Shown here in pieces: positions 34,996 through 46,400 of a DNA stretch of 64,000 nt. The DNA comes from Acarospora socialis (taxonomy: Eukaryota; Ascomycota; Lecanoromycetes; Acarosporales; Acarosporaceae), in contig JAMYGW020000001.1 in assembly GCA_025617375.2 (NCBI GenBank), positions 3,968,001 through 4,032,000 of the forward strand, in the 5' to 3' direction. The notes under the pieces were generated by a model. It saw only the letters and a program-made list of their open reading frames with translations. It did no database searches and was not told the DNA's origin. Numbering within the stretch: position 1 is the stretch's first letter; each line of letters starts with the position of its first letter. The position numbers were made by a program, and so were the translations under genes.

Positions 34996-35712
34996 TGCTT
35001 ATCCTTGGGACATCTTACTAGCTCTTGGATCGTTTGTAGAACCAGTCTGGGTCGGAAGAATTGGATTTGACATCTGCATACGATCGCATTGCCAGAGTCT
35101 GATAAGTGATACGTTTAGAGGGTTTTGCTACCTACAAGTAGTGCTTGATCTTGTATTCGCAGTCAAGGTCCATTCAGAAGCAGATATATCCTACAATTAG
35201 CATATGTGAATTAGTGTCCAGACCTTGCGCATTAGACTGGCTCTTTGTTTTGAATACTCCCTATTCCAGCAGGGTAATTATATATTCTTGCTGCATGTTG
35301 CTGACATCCAGTTACCGTGTTCAAGATTTGCCCCGCAAACCCCAGTCCTTTGTGCAGTCTCACTGCAGCACCTACCCCACCATTCAGAAGAAATAATCCA
35401 CATCAAACTCCAATTGAAGAAGAGATGTCACCCGCTTTCCTCGTCCCGCATATCTCTACAAGGGAGTATATGCGCGAATCTTTCGGGGCCAGTCAGGGAT
35501 TCTCCTCCCACTTCTATGTCTATCTCTCATTCGCTACTCAGCGAACTCTGCATGCTCGAACACAGCTTTTCTGAGGCCCATGTCAGCCCAAATTTGTCCC
35601 ATATCTTTCTTTACTGCTCTCACCTATCGTCTCTGCCACCGGTGGCTATTCTACTTGCCATCGTAGTCCACCACAATTTTCGCTGGCCTCTAGAATAAGT
35701 ATCGCAGCCAGC
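34996..35712. other. Permease upstream region
   Basis: 717 bp shared by the divergent unknown gene (34995) and the permease (35713). It contains the duplicated promoter segment listed at 35275-35416. No convincing gene. Confidence 0.45.
35275..35416 (+). repeat. Diverged copy of the PGM2 upstream segment
   Basis: Aligns by eye, same orientation, with 52598-52792. Shared blocks include GCATGTTG-TGAC-TCCAGTTACCGTGTT, TGCCCCGC-AACCCC and ACCCCACCA--CAGAAGAA-TAATCCACA. This copy is shorter, lacking about 30 bp and about 20 bp that the PGM2 copy has. Most differences are C/T or G/A, many at CpC or CpG in the PGM2 copy. It ends 296 bp before the permease ATG. Confidence 0.75.
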
Positions 35713-37974
35713 ATGGACCCAACCAAAGCGTCCATCTTTACCCGGTCTGACGTCCACGAGCTGCCCGATGTCACTCCCGGTGACACTTCAGAGAGGTTGG
35801 GCAACGAGTGGGACCAGCGCGGCATGGTGCGCATTGGCAAGAAGCAAGAGCTGCGTCGCGAGTTCCAATTTTTCAGTGTAACAGGCTATGCTATGATCTT
35901 GGGATGCTCGTGGGAATTCGCCTTGATGTGAGCCCGCTCGCCCAAGTCGACCCTTTTGGAACTGAATGGCAATATCTCTATGCTGACGAGATCTCCTACC
36001 CAGCAATGTGGTACTGACGTTGTCCAATGGTGGAAAGGCGGGGACTATATATATGTTGCTGGTAGCCATTTGCGGCGTATTCTTTGTCTGCCTCTGTGAG
36101 TTAGAATATTTCGGAACACCAGGTTGCACTTAACGGCTAACACCTCTGAAGCTCTGGCGGAGATGGCGAGCATAGCGCCAACAGCGTAGGGCACATCCTC
36201 ATTTGCCTTTGATCTTGATCTCGGCTGACAGACCTGCGCCGCAGAGGAGGGCAGTACCACTGGTGAGACCGTCTCTTCGCCAAGCTACAAAACTTTGCAC
36301 CTGTGCTGACTTCTTGCTTTTTGGCTCAGGACCTCGGAATGTACGTCGAATCTTAGCGAAAAGCTCTTTTCCTGCAGAAACATCCACTGAACTATACACC
36401 AGTTGCACCGAGAAAGTACCAGAAGATCCTCTCGTTCAGTGTCGGCTTTTTCTGTGTTCTAGGCTGGCAGACCAGTCTGGCGGCAACTTGTTTTGTGAGT
36501 AACTGTCCGTGTCTTGTCAAACTACCAAACACGACCATAGCTAATTTCAACTTTCTAGGCGTCTGCACAGCAGATTACTGCCCTGATCAACCTTGGCAAT
36601 CAAAGCTACGAGCCAAGTCAATGGCAAACTGCCTTGCTTTCTTGGGCGATCTTACTCCTGGCTATCTTCGCCAACACCGTGCTCTTTCGGAAATTGCCTC
36701 TCATGGAAGGCATTGTGACATTTATCCACGTCCTTGGCTTCTTTGCTTTTGTTGTCGTGCTTTGGTGCGTATTTTAGCCCAACGCCTACCGATGCGCAAT
36801 TTGAAATCATAAAGGCCGCTCATCAATCTCACCGCGTCTAGGACCATGGCTCCCCGGGGCACTGCTTCATCCGTCTTCACCAAATTCGAATCCAATGGTT
36901 GGCCTACCACCGGCTTGGCCTGTCTTGTCGGTTTGAACGGACCTCTGCCATACCTAACTGGTGCTGACTCCAGCGTGCATTTGGCAGAAGAGCTCAAGAA
37001 CTCTGCTTGGATACTTCCTCGGTCCATGTTGCTTACTGCAATCACGAATTACATCACCTCGTTTATTATTGTTGGTCCGTTCTCCTTTATCATTGCTTAT
37101 TCTATTCCTAGATGCTGACCCAGTACCAATCTCAGTCACTCTAATGTTCTGCCTTGGCGATATCGAATCCGCGATGGAGTCTCCTACGGGCCAGCCGTAC
37201 ATCGCGGTCATTCTTAACGCAACGAACTCCATTCCTGCAACGAAGGTACTTGCGGTTGTTATCCTTATCCTCGTAACGTCATGTTCTATCAATGGCGTCA
37301 CGACAACTTCCAGGCAGCTTTGGTAAGCACAAGCGGAATTATGCTTCTACCCGCTAGTAGGAACTCTGGCTAAGGCCGGGTCCAGGTCATTCGCCCGTGA
37401 TGGCGGCCTCCCGTATAGCTCTTGGCTTTCGCAGGTGCGCCCTGGTTTGGACGTGTGAGTCTTTGGCCGCAATCTTGGAACCTTCAACTGATGGACGTTA
37501 CAGCCCAGTCAATGCGATGGCAGTCTCCATGGTGTTCACCATCTGTCTCACTTCCATTGCAATTGGAAGCGAGGTGGCTTATGGAATCTTCGTGTCCTTG
37601 AACGCCTCGGGTCTGCTCACAAGTTACATTATCTGCATCGCATGTATGTTCCGGTGGCGATCCGCCTTGAGATCTAGATCGCTTGCTCACAAGTTCCAGG
37701 TATCCTCCAAAAGCGACTCCGTGGTGAAACGCTCCCAGCTTCTCGATTCAACCTTGGCAAAGCCGGCAACGCGATTAACATCATTGCGCTCTGCTTCCTC
37801 ACGGTGTTCTGGGTATTCCAGTTCTTCCCGGCTGCTCCGAACCCGGCGCCGAGCGAAATGAACTGGAGCTGCGTGATATGGACTAGTGTCCTCGTCTTCT
37901 TCATGACCTACTACGCGTTCGGGGGACGGCACAAGTACGTAGGACCTATTGCGTACGTCAGAAATGACATCTAA
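35713..37974 (+). CDS. Amino-acid/choline permease (APC superfamily, ACT type), 12 exons
   Basis: Exons 35713-35927, 36004-36095, 36152-36185, 36245-36262, 36330-36340, 36403-36494, 36559-36764, 36842-37074, 37136-37322, 37386-37454, 37504-37643 and 37700-37974 give 523 residues in an unbroken frame. Landmarks: GYAMILGCSWEFALI (TM1), LSNGGKAGTIYMLLVAICG, SLAEMASIAPTAGGQYHW, SFSVGFFCVLGWQTSLAATC, GFFAFVVVLW, GADSSVHLAEELKNSAWILP, GVTTTSRQLWSFARDGGLP and GGRHKYVGPIAYVRNDI at the C-terminus. About 12 membrane helices. The family imports choline, GABA or amino acids at the plasma membrane; the substrate cannot be assigned. Exons 4 (18 nt) and 5 (11 nt) are microexons. The intron at 37075-37135 uses a weaker GTCCGT donor. 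Its stop is 302 bp from the transposon nest. Confidence 0.88.
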
Positions 37975-38276
37975 GCGGGGTTCCAATGAGAGGATGAAAC
38001 CTTCAATAGCGCTTTCTCCCATGAAAGAATGTTCTATGATAAAGTAAGGTAGAAAGTGGGCTCAGTGGTACGGTGTTGCCCGGCGATCAGGCGGTGTTGC
38101 ATTTCTAGAAGCTTTTAGACCATTTTCTTCCTAATTCAAGGAAGCAAGAGCTTCGAGCTCAAACATTCTGATTATAGAAATTTTATCATCATATTATATG
38201 TATATTGTAGTTCCCGCTGGGATGACACCCGCATGGCCCGCACCCCGGGCTACGGGCGACTTTTCCTCGTGCATTA

Positions 38277-38500
38277 CAGTGCCGGAAAAAACTCTGGTCC
38301 GTTCAGAACGGTCGCGAAAACCACTTTTTTTTGAAAGCCCAAATTTCTCAAAACACACAAATACTGCAACTACTCCACAACCACAGTATATTATTATAGA
38401 CTGAGTATATAGATTGATGTAAGATATATAGATCTTTCATATTTCAAAATTTGAAGTGTGTAATTGAACAAATGCATGTGTAGTCACTGAAAAAGTGTGT
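38277..38500 (+). repeat. Left terminal inverted repeat of the outer element
   Basis: About 224 bp pairing with 50817-51042. The outer 110 bp is nearly identical and the inner part more diverged. This copy keeps GTCGCGAAAACC where the right arm reads (reverse complement) GTTGTGAAAACC, that is CpG to TpG in the right arm. Confidence 0.85.
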
Positions 38501-38719
38501 TTTTGAGTGTTTTTGTTGTGAAAAAACAGCAATTTTACACTGTATTCAGTGTATAACTCAACAACAACAACTTATTACAGTAATCTGAGACTACAGTATT
38601 AAAATATATATAAATCTCTATCATACTTGAAAGTTCTGAATCAATTGATACATAAATGCTGTTGTTATTGCAATATTCAGTGATTTTTACATACAATTTG
38701 CAGCAAAATCAACAAAAAC

Positions 38720-38894
38720 TGTTGAAATTAGAAGACTCTTTAGAAGTTCAACCCTATCTGACCTAGTGTTGAAATCTTCTGTGTCACATGATATCACTTA
38801 GTTATCACACACAAAAGTTATTCTTTGTGTATTCTAGTTTTCTAGATAATAAAGACATCTAATATCAAGCAATAAAAATGTTTCAATTTCAACA
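38720..38894 (+). repeat. Copia 5' LTR
   Basis: 175 bp, TGTTGAAATTAG to TTTCAACA. By eye it differs from the 3' LTR at about 13 positions, all transitions. Confidence 0.93.
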
Positions 38895-38910
38895 GATTAT
38901 GAGTTCAAAT
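38895..38910 (+). other. Copia primer-binding site (initiator-Met half-tRNA type)
   Basis: Immediately after the LTR, GATTATGAGTTC matches the complement of the initiator tRNA-Met anticodon arm (GGTTATGAGCCC) apart from one GG-to-GA and two CC-to-TC changes. Copia elements commonly prime from this cleaved half-tRNA. Confidence 0.6.
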
Positions 38911-38989
38911 TTTCATCTTATCTAGAATGTTTTCTTGTCTTTAATTGATCTCACTGTCATTATTTTGACAACATCTTTTCTCATTTCAA

Positions 38990-41900
38990 TAATTTATCAA
39001 GATGCTTTCTCAAACAACTCTTTCATCACTTCAATATTCTCAAATGACATTCTTCTTTCACCTTCTCAATAATCTATGCATTTTGATGTTCATTCTGCAG
39101 AAACAACTCACATAATTATGACTTTCTCAAATGACACTTTCAACTTCTCTCATCTTGTTAACACTGATAACTATGTTTCATGAGCTATCAACATCAAGTT
39201 TATTCTTATAAACAAAAATCTATGAGCTGTTGTTTTTAACATTTTCTTTAAATCTGTTGTCACATCTGAAATAATCAACAATCTAAATTTAAAGTTCTCA
39301 TCAAAATACATTATCTGAAGTAGAAAAAATGACAGAACATGTGCTACTATAGTTTTTTCTTGTCAAAATGACTTTAAAAACTTCATTCAAAATCTATTTA
39401 TTCATCAGATATGATTAAAACTGAAGAAGTTGTATGAAATTCAAAAATTCAATGTTAAATATCTCATATTCACTATACTTCTCAGTCATCATTATAACAC
39501 TTTCAAGTTCATTAAGAACTATGTTAATCAGCTTAAGATTTTGTCACAACATTTGAAAGAGATAAATTCTATTTTTTCAAACTGAGTTATACTCACAATT
39601 CTTTTTAACAATCTAAAATCTACTTTCAATGTCTATGTCACAACTAAACATCAATTTATTTGAATCATTACTTTTATTTTTGATGCTCTTGTCATCAAAC
39701 TCATTGATGAGACTAAAATGAAAAATAATAAAATCTCAGTGATCATGATCTTTTGAAACAAGAACTTGAACTTAACTTTTAAATTGAACTTCAAATCAAT
39801 GTTGTTACTTCTTTACACTTATTGCAAGAAGACTGATCATGAGAAACATAACTGTTTTCTCAAATATTCTCATAAGAAAAAGAAATTTAATGTGACTAAG
39901 TTTGTTAAGCAAAAGAACAAGAACAAAGACAAAGTGATTAAGTCATTCACTTTATTAAGTCTAGTAATAACAATACTATAACTCTTAACTTTATAACTCA
40001 CATCAACAAACTTCATTCTGATGCTTACATCATCAAGTTTTATTCTGAAGTTCATGTTTCTGAGCTTTATTTGAAAACTTATAATGTTGTTGAACTTCAT
40101 TTTCATGCTTATGTCATTGAGTCTCATATCATAAACATATAAACTGTTGACACTGCAGTTTCTGATCACTTGTGCTCAATATATAAATTCTTCATCATTT
40201 ATAAGTCTATCAATAGATCTCTTCTTACAACTAATGAAGCAACTAAAATTATAGAAAAAAATCAAATTTCTCTATATTTAGTTTGTTCTGATGAAGACAT
40301 ACAAGAGATTATTCTCAATAACATTATACACTTTCTTATCATCTCTGCAAATCTCATTTTCAATATCTGTATATAAGTTAAAGACATTATGTTCAACATA
40401 AAGAATTGCATCTTACATCATAATAACAAGATTATTGAATATACATCTGAAGTTAAGAACTTATTTTGACTACAACTCAACAATACATCTCAGTTTCATG
40501 TCTTTGCAGCTAATAAAGAGTTCAAGATATCTTTTAAAATGTAACACTGTTGATTAAATCACTTAGATTATGTCAATATTAAGTAACTAATTAAGATCAT
40601 CAATGATATTAATCTTAAGAATCTTTTTAAACATCAAAATATCTGTGAATTATGCATTAAGATCAAACAGATGTGTCATCTTTACAATGCTTTCATTGAG
40701 TAAGCAACTTGATCATTAGATCTTGTTCATTTGAATATTATTGAATTTATTACACTCATCACTTATGACAGTTCAAAGTGATTTGTTATCTTCACTGACA
40801 ACTTTACTAGATTTATATGAATGATTTTCATGAAGTTCAAGATCAAAATGATTAAGCATATCAAGAACTTCATCACTTTAATGAAGATAAATTGTTTTAA
40901 CTATTCTTTAAAACATCTTTGCATTAATCTTAAGTGTGAATATCTTGTTCTGAAGAACTGATTCATCATTAATGACATTACATGAAAATTTACTACATTT
41001 TACTCATCTAAAGAAAACAGCATTTCTGAGTGACTGAATTGCATTATTTGCAAATTCACTAAAGCTATACTTAAAGACTCTGATCTGAAGTCTTATCTTT
41101 AACTGAAAGTTATTTGAACTGTAATCTATTTAAAGAATTGATCTTTTACTTATACACTCAATATAACATTATATGAAGCATGAACAGACAATGTTTCTGA
41201 TCTTTTAAGTCTTTGTATCTTCAGTACTACTGCTTAAACACATATTTTTAAGAAATGACATCAGCAAAAAGTCAAATTTGATGATCACAGTCTCAAATAT
41301 CACTATTTAAACATGAACAGTAACTTTATTTATCATATTTGAAACTCAGAATCAGAATATGTTCTTATTATTCATAACTGTTTTGTAAAAGAAAATATTA
41401 ATATCTATAAAAACATGATTAATCTAAAGATCTACAGCAAGAAAAAGACATTTAATACTGTTGATCTTTCTTTCAATTTCTCATTCTTATTCACATCTTT
41501 GTTGTTACAATTTTCTTTCTCTTCAGAAAAAGTTTTCAGATTAATTACATCATTGTTATAATCTTTGCTGTTACAGTGTTTTTAAAATCTTTGAGACATT
41601 AATTCAAATGACTTTCATTTATTGAACACATCTCAATTTAGTATGCTCAGCACAGAAAATTAAGACTTGATGTCATTTATACAGTATTCAGTCATTGAAG
41701 TTCACTTATCTTTCTCATTAACATTATTTAACATTACAGTTGACTATTCTCTTCTTCATTTCAAATTCTCATTTTTGTTCTCTTCATCTCAAAATTCTCA
41801 ACTTTCTGACTTCTTTAATGACTCTGATGCACACTTTTTGTATGTATATATTGTGATTTTTTTGAGCAATATTGTTAAATCATTTATCTATAAACAAGTT

Positions 41901-42208
41901 GTTGAGTTGTCACTGTGCAAAAAGTGAAAGCAAGTGATGAAAAATGAGATACACTTTTGAAGAAAAACAACACATAAAAGATGATTTCTATGTCATCAGA
42001 TCAGTATATTCTTCAAGAATGCTGAATGTATAAGATTAAGTGTGATGCTCATGATCAAATTAGTTACTATAAGACTTGAATAGTCAAGAACTACAAACAG
42101 CAATTCAGTGTTGACTATAATCAAATCTTTGTGTCTATTGTCAAGTCACAAATCTACAAAGCTCTCTTTGTCTTAATCACTCATTTTGATCTAGAGACTG
42201 AGCAAATG
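38990..42208 (+). pseudogene. Copia gag, integrase and start of reverse transcriptase, broken
   Basis: gag: NTDNYVSWAINIKF-like near 39170, with the Trp codon now TGA. The nucleocapsid zinc knuckle near 39818-39870 has lost its first Cys (reads YTYCKKTDHEKHNC). Integrase: the HHCC region with LNHLDYVNIK and CELCIKIKQM near 40560-40680, then the catalytic core (TDNFTRFI near 40790). Reverse transcriptase begins VDYNQIFVSIVKS near 42110 and reaches FDLETEQM, where the MITE interrupts it. Stops are scattered, mostly TGA. Confidence 0.85.
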
Positions 42209-42644
42209 TAGACTGATTAGTCAAATTAATAAAACTGAAACTAACTTGATGACAAACTGATCTGATGCATGAGTCAGTTAATGATTTTCAACTCATTGAG
42301 TCAGATTAAGTTAACATTTCTAACTTGACCTGACTCATTGAGTTGATATAACTGCATAAATTATGCATAGACATGCATATAGACATGAATAGGTCTAAAT
42401 TTAGACTATGAAGCTATGTAATTTAACAAATTATAAAATACCAAATGTGATGTGAAATTTATACTTTGCAACACCTAAAAATGGTAATATAAGTGTAATA
42501 TACTGTATTTTTAGTAATTTATTTTATAACAATCCTTATAGTGAGTCAGGTCAGGTTAGAAATGTCAACCTGACTTAACTTAGTCAAAAAACCAACTCAA
42601 CCTGGTTTTTTCAATCAGGTCAAGATTTTTTTCTATATACAACT

Positions 42645-42996
42645 TGTAATGTTCTGACCTGAGATTTCTCAGATATGTAGAGCTAAGAGTTTGTGCTTAT
42701 TGATATAACAGCTAGTCTGAAATGGTTCTGATCTTTAACTCTTAGATTGTTATTTAAGTTGAACATGATTGTTTTCATAAGAGAAATGACTCTACTATAT
42801 AGTGAGTTCACTTGCTGATCTCACTGTCAAGCTCATTAAGATGACTTGTTCATGCAATCTGTTGAGCTTGCTCATCAAGCTTGCTGTTGAGCATGTCAAG
42901 ATATTACATGACTGCTGTCTAAACATTCTTCTGAATGCACATCTTTCACATGTACACATCAGTTTGCTCTAAGTCTATTCTGACTTGATTGTAACA
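42645..42996 (-). repeat. Gypsy 3' LTR (left copy)
   Basis: 352 bp. About 43 differences from the other LTR by eye, all transitions, many at sites where an ancestral CG became CA in one copy and TG in the other. Confidence 0.92.
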
Positions 42997-43074
42997 CTAT
43001 TCTTTTCTTCTCAGATGCTAGTTCTCTAGAATTTATATAAGCAAGAGTATTCACATTGTTTGCTGTCAGTGACA

Positions 43075-43482
43075 ATGCTTTCTAAAAATTTCAATCACAT
43101 ATGAATCACAAAGAAAATTCAGATTGATGATGTACTTGCTCTGTTTTCTTGTGACTATTGTGTTCATTGTGACATTGATTGTTTTGTAATGAAATCTTGA
43201 TCAAAATGCAATAAGTGTACTCATTGTGATTGTCTGTGTATCAATGTATCATGAGAGTCTCTCAATAGAACTCATCTTTCACTTCAGAAGAAAATAAGTA
43301 AAGCAAATGATGAACTGACAGTCAAGCACACTAAGCTTGCTGCACTTTCTTCAAAAGTTGTACATCTTCAGAAAACACTGAATCAGACAGATTACTGTGC
43401 TTTGCAGAAGACTGACTGTCTTGCTGCTGAACTTGATAGTGATAATGATGAAATTGAGAATGAAGATTCTCAAACAATATTG
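43075..43482 (+). pseudogene. Opposite-strand accessory ORF in Gypsy: Cys-rich coiled-coil protein
   Basis: A plus-strand frame of 136 codons (three are TGA) runs antisense to the Gypsy polyprotein, between the left LTR and the integrase end. It reads ITKKIQIDDVLALFSCDYCV, then a CX2C...C, SKCNKCTHCDCLC cysteine-rich region, then SLNRTHLSLQKKISKANDEL and a heptad-rich coiled coil, ending in an acidic ELDSDNDEIENED tail. Several Cys probably arose from Arg by CpG decay (CGC/CGT to TGC/TGT), suggesting an ancestral pattern of two CX2CX5C-like pairs. A TATA-like ATTTATATAAG lies at about 43031-43041, some 40 bp upstream. I believe similar ORFs are common as hypothetical proteins in fungal repeats, but I know no function. 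Confidence 0.6.
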
Positions 43483-43489
43483 TAACTTG

Positions 43490-46400
43490 TTGACTTCATG
43501 TTGTCATTCTTCTGAACTAATATTGACTTCTTTTCTCAAAATGTTGAAGTGTTCTTACATAGTTCTTGAGATTTTCTCTGAGTTTTCAGATACTCTCTGA
43601 GATATTATAATCTTTTCATCTTATAAGATAATAAGCTTTCTCACTAATCATTCTTTTCTCTAGAATGTTCTTGACTTTATATTCTTCTTTGAGTTTGACA
43701 GACATTTTGATGATTTAAAGTGATATAAACTGATCACAATGCTGTAACATGAATGCATGAAATATCAGATGTATTCTCATCTTCTTAAGTAAGTTCAATT
43801 TGTAGCTTAACTTCTTAATGTTTCATGTAATCTTGAATAATTCAATGCTCTTGTTTTTCAGCTTCTTGCTTCTCTCTTTAGTTCTTATATTGTCTGTTTT
43901 TAAATATATCTTCTTTTCTTTTTCAAATGATCTTGTCTCTATCATTTGTTCTGTCTGCTGTTTGATCTGTTTTGTTAGATTTTGATGCAGTTTCTTTATT
44001 TAAGCAATATTCAAAATTGCTTTTTGACTTCATGATCTATGTTCTTCAGAATCTTGTCATATCTTTGAGTTATAGTCATAGTTTTCATAGAAAGATGTCT
44101 CTTCTGTGATCTCATTTTTTGCATTGTTGTATGCAAACTGTGCTGTTGACAACAGTCATACTCAGTTATCTTGACTCTTGTTGACATAGTGTCTCAAGTA
44201 CATTTTTACTGTCTGATTCATTCATTTGCTCTGTTTATCTGTCTGTGAGTGATATGCTGTCAACATTTTGTGTTTTATTCTGAGTTCTGCTGTGAGCATT
44301 TCTCAAAACTTGCTTGTAAACAGCTTGTTTCTGTTGATGATAAACTTCTTTAATAATTCATGATTGCTAATCAATTCTTGCAGTATGATGTATGTCAATA
44401 CTGATGCTGTTGTAGTTTCTTTGAATAAAATGAACATTGTGTACTTGATCAATCTATTCACTATCATCAATATACTGTTGAATTTCACTTTTCATGCTGA
44501 GTCTTTTGATGATGATAGCTTTGTAATGAAATTTATAATAACTGACTTTCATGATATATCTGATGCATCTAGTTGCATTACTTCATTGTATTGTTTATCT
44601 TAATTGATCTTGTTTCTTTGACATGAATTGCACACAGTGATCATTTTGATGATTCAATTTCTAAGATTGTTAATGTTGCATCTTTTCTGCACTAGATTCT
44701 CAGTGTGCTTGATCTTTAGATATTCATTGATTCTGCTGTGATAACACATCTTAATGAGTTCTTTGTCTGTCAAGAAAACTTGTTTCATCTTGTATATCAC
44801 TGCTAAGTTCTTCATGAGAACTTCTTTGTCATCTTTGCTTAGAATTTTGATGTGTATTGTCTGTATATCTTCATGATTAAGCTCTCTACTCAAGACATCT
44901 GCTTCATTATTCTCATTATTTTTCTTGTAATGAATCTGAAATTCATAGTTTGTCAACTGTTCTGCTCAATGAATCTGTTATTGATTGAGTTGTTTTGTTG
45001 TTGCAAAGTTTCTCAGATTTTTGTGATCTGTATAGATCTGAATCAGTTTGTTTGTTTTTATAAGATAAGATCTTCAGTCTTATAGTGCTTCTACTATCAC
45101 AAGAAGTTTCTTATCATGAATTTTATATTTTTTCTTGAATTCTGATAACTTTCTAAATTGATATGCTATGAGTCTCTGTTGCTTCTTCTCAATTTAATAC
45201 AAATATACTTTTACTGTGAAATCTGAAGCATCAGTTTTCAGTGTCTTCTTGCATGCTAAATTGAGTATTCTCAGATGTGCTGTTCTGCTAAAACTTTTCT
45301 TTAATATGTGAAATGCACTCTTCTGCTCTTGATCTCAATGTTATTCTTTGTTCTTGTGTGTTAAATGTGTCAGTGATTCTGCAATTCTTGCATAATTTGA
45401 TACAAACTTTCAATAATAGTTTGTTAACTCTAGAAAAATCTGCACTTTCTTGATTCATTTCAGTGTTAATCAGTTTCTGACTGCTTCTGTCTTCTTTAAA
45501 TTCTTCTTGATTTGTTCAGATTGAATTATATAGTTTAGAAACTTAACTTTCTTGATCTTGAATCTGCTTTTTGACTTTTTCACATATAAGACTTTCTTGT
45601 TGAGCTTTGTCAATATCTTGTGCATGTGTTCTCAGTGTTTCTCAAGATCTTCTGAGTATATCAGAATATCATCAAGATATGTGATCACAAAATCATCAAG
45701 ATATTCTCTCAATATGTCATTGATCAATCTCTGAAAGATGACTGATGTGTTTTTCAGTTTAAATGACATAATAATGTACTCATAATGTCTGTATCTTGTT
45801 TAGAATGCTGTCTTTCACTCTTTATCTTCTTTCATTCTGACTTGATAATAGATGTCTTTAAGATCTAAGCTTGTGAATTACTTAGTCTTGTCTAGTTAAT
45901 CTTGCAACTCTTCTATCAGCAGTAGAGAATAACTATCTCAATGAGTTATCTTGTTGAGTTGTCTGTAGTCAACACATAGTCATTTTTTGTCATTCTTCTT
46001 TGACATGAACAGAATTGAATATTCTGTCAATGATTTTGATGATTTTATGAATTCTCTCTTAAGATTCTTGTCAAGATAAGTTCTAACTTTCTTGAGTTAA
46101 TTCTTGCTCATTGAGTATAAAGACATTTACTTAGATTGTTTTTCATTCAATAACAGTATTTCATGATTTCATGACTTATACTCTGATAAGCTCATTTCTG
46201 ATTGTTTGAGAATCTTGTATGTGTCTTCAATCATATATATTTCTTTTGTAACTCAGTCAATCTTCAAATTTCTTCTTCACAATCAGAGCATTTTTAGCAC
46301 TGCATTGTATCTGATTGATTTTATAACATTAAATGTTATCTCTTGTGAGTTTTCAAGAATTAAGACTTTCACACAGATTTTCTCATCAATTCTTTTGATG

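Noticed and set aside
36760-36845. Apparent frameshift and stop in the permease after VVVLW
   Set aside because: A 77-bp intron (GTGCGT to CTAG, 36765-36841) restores the frame exactly to TMAPRGTASS, so the gene is intact.
41667-41927. 86-codon open frame inside the A+T-rich island
   Set aside because: Falls within decayed Copia sequence in a frame other than the integrase-RT frame; a by-product of low G+C.
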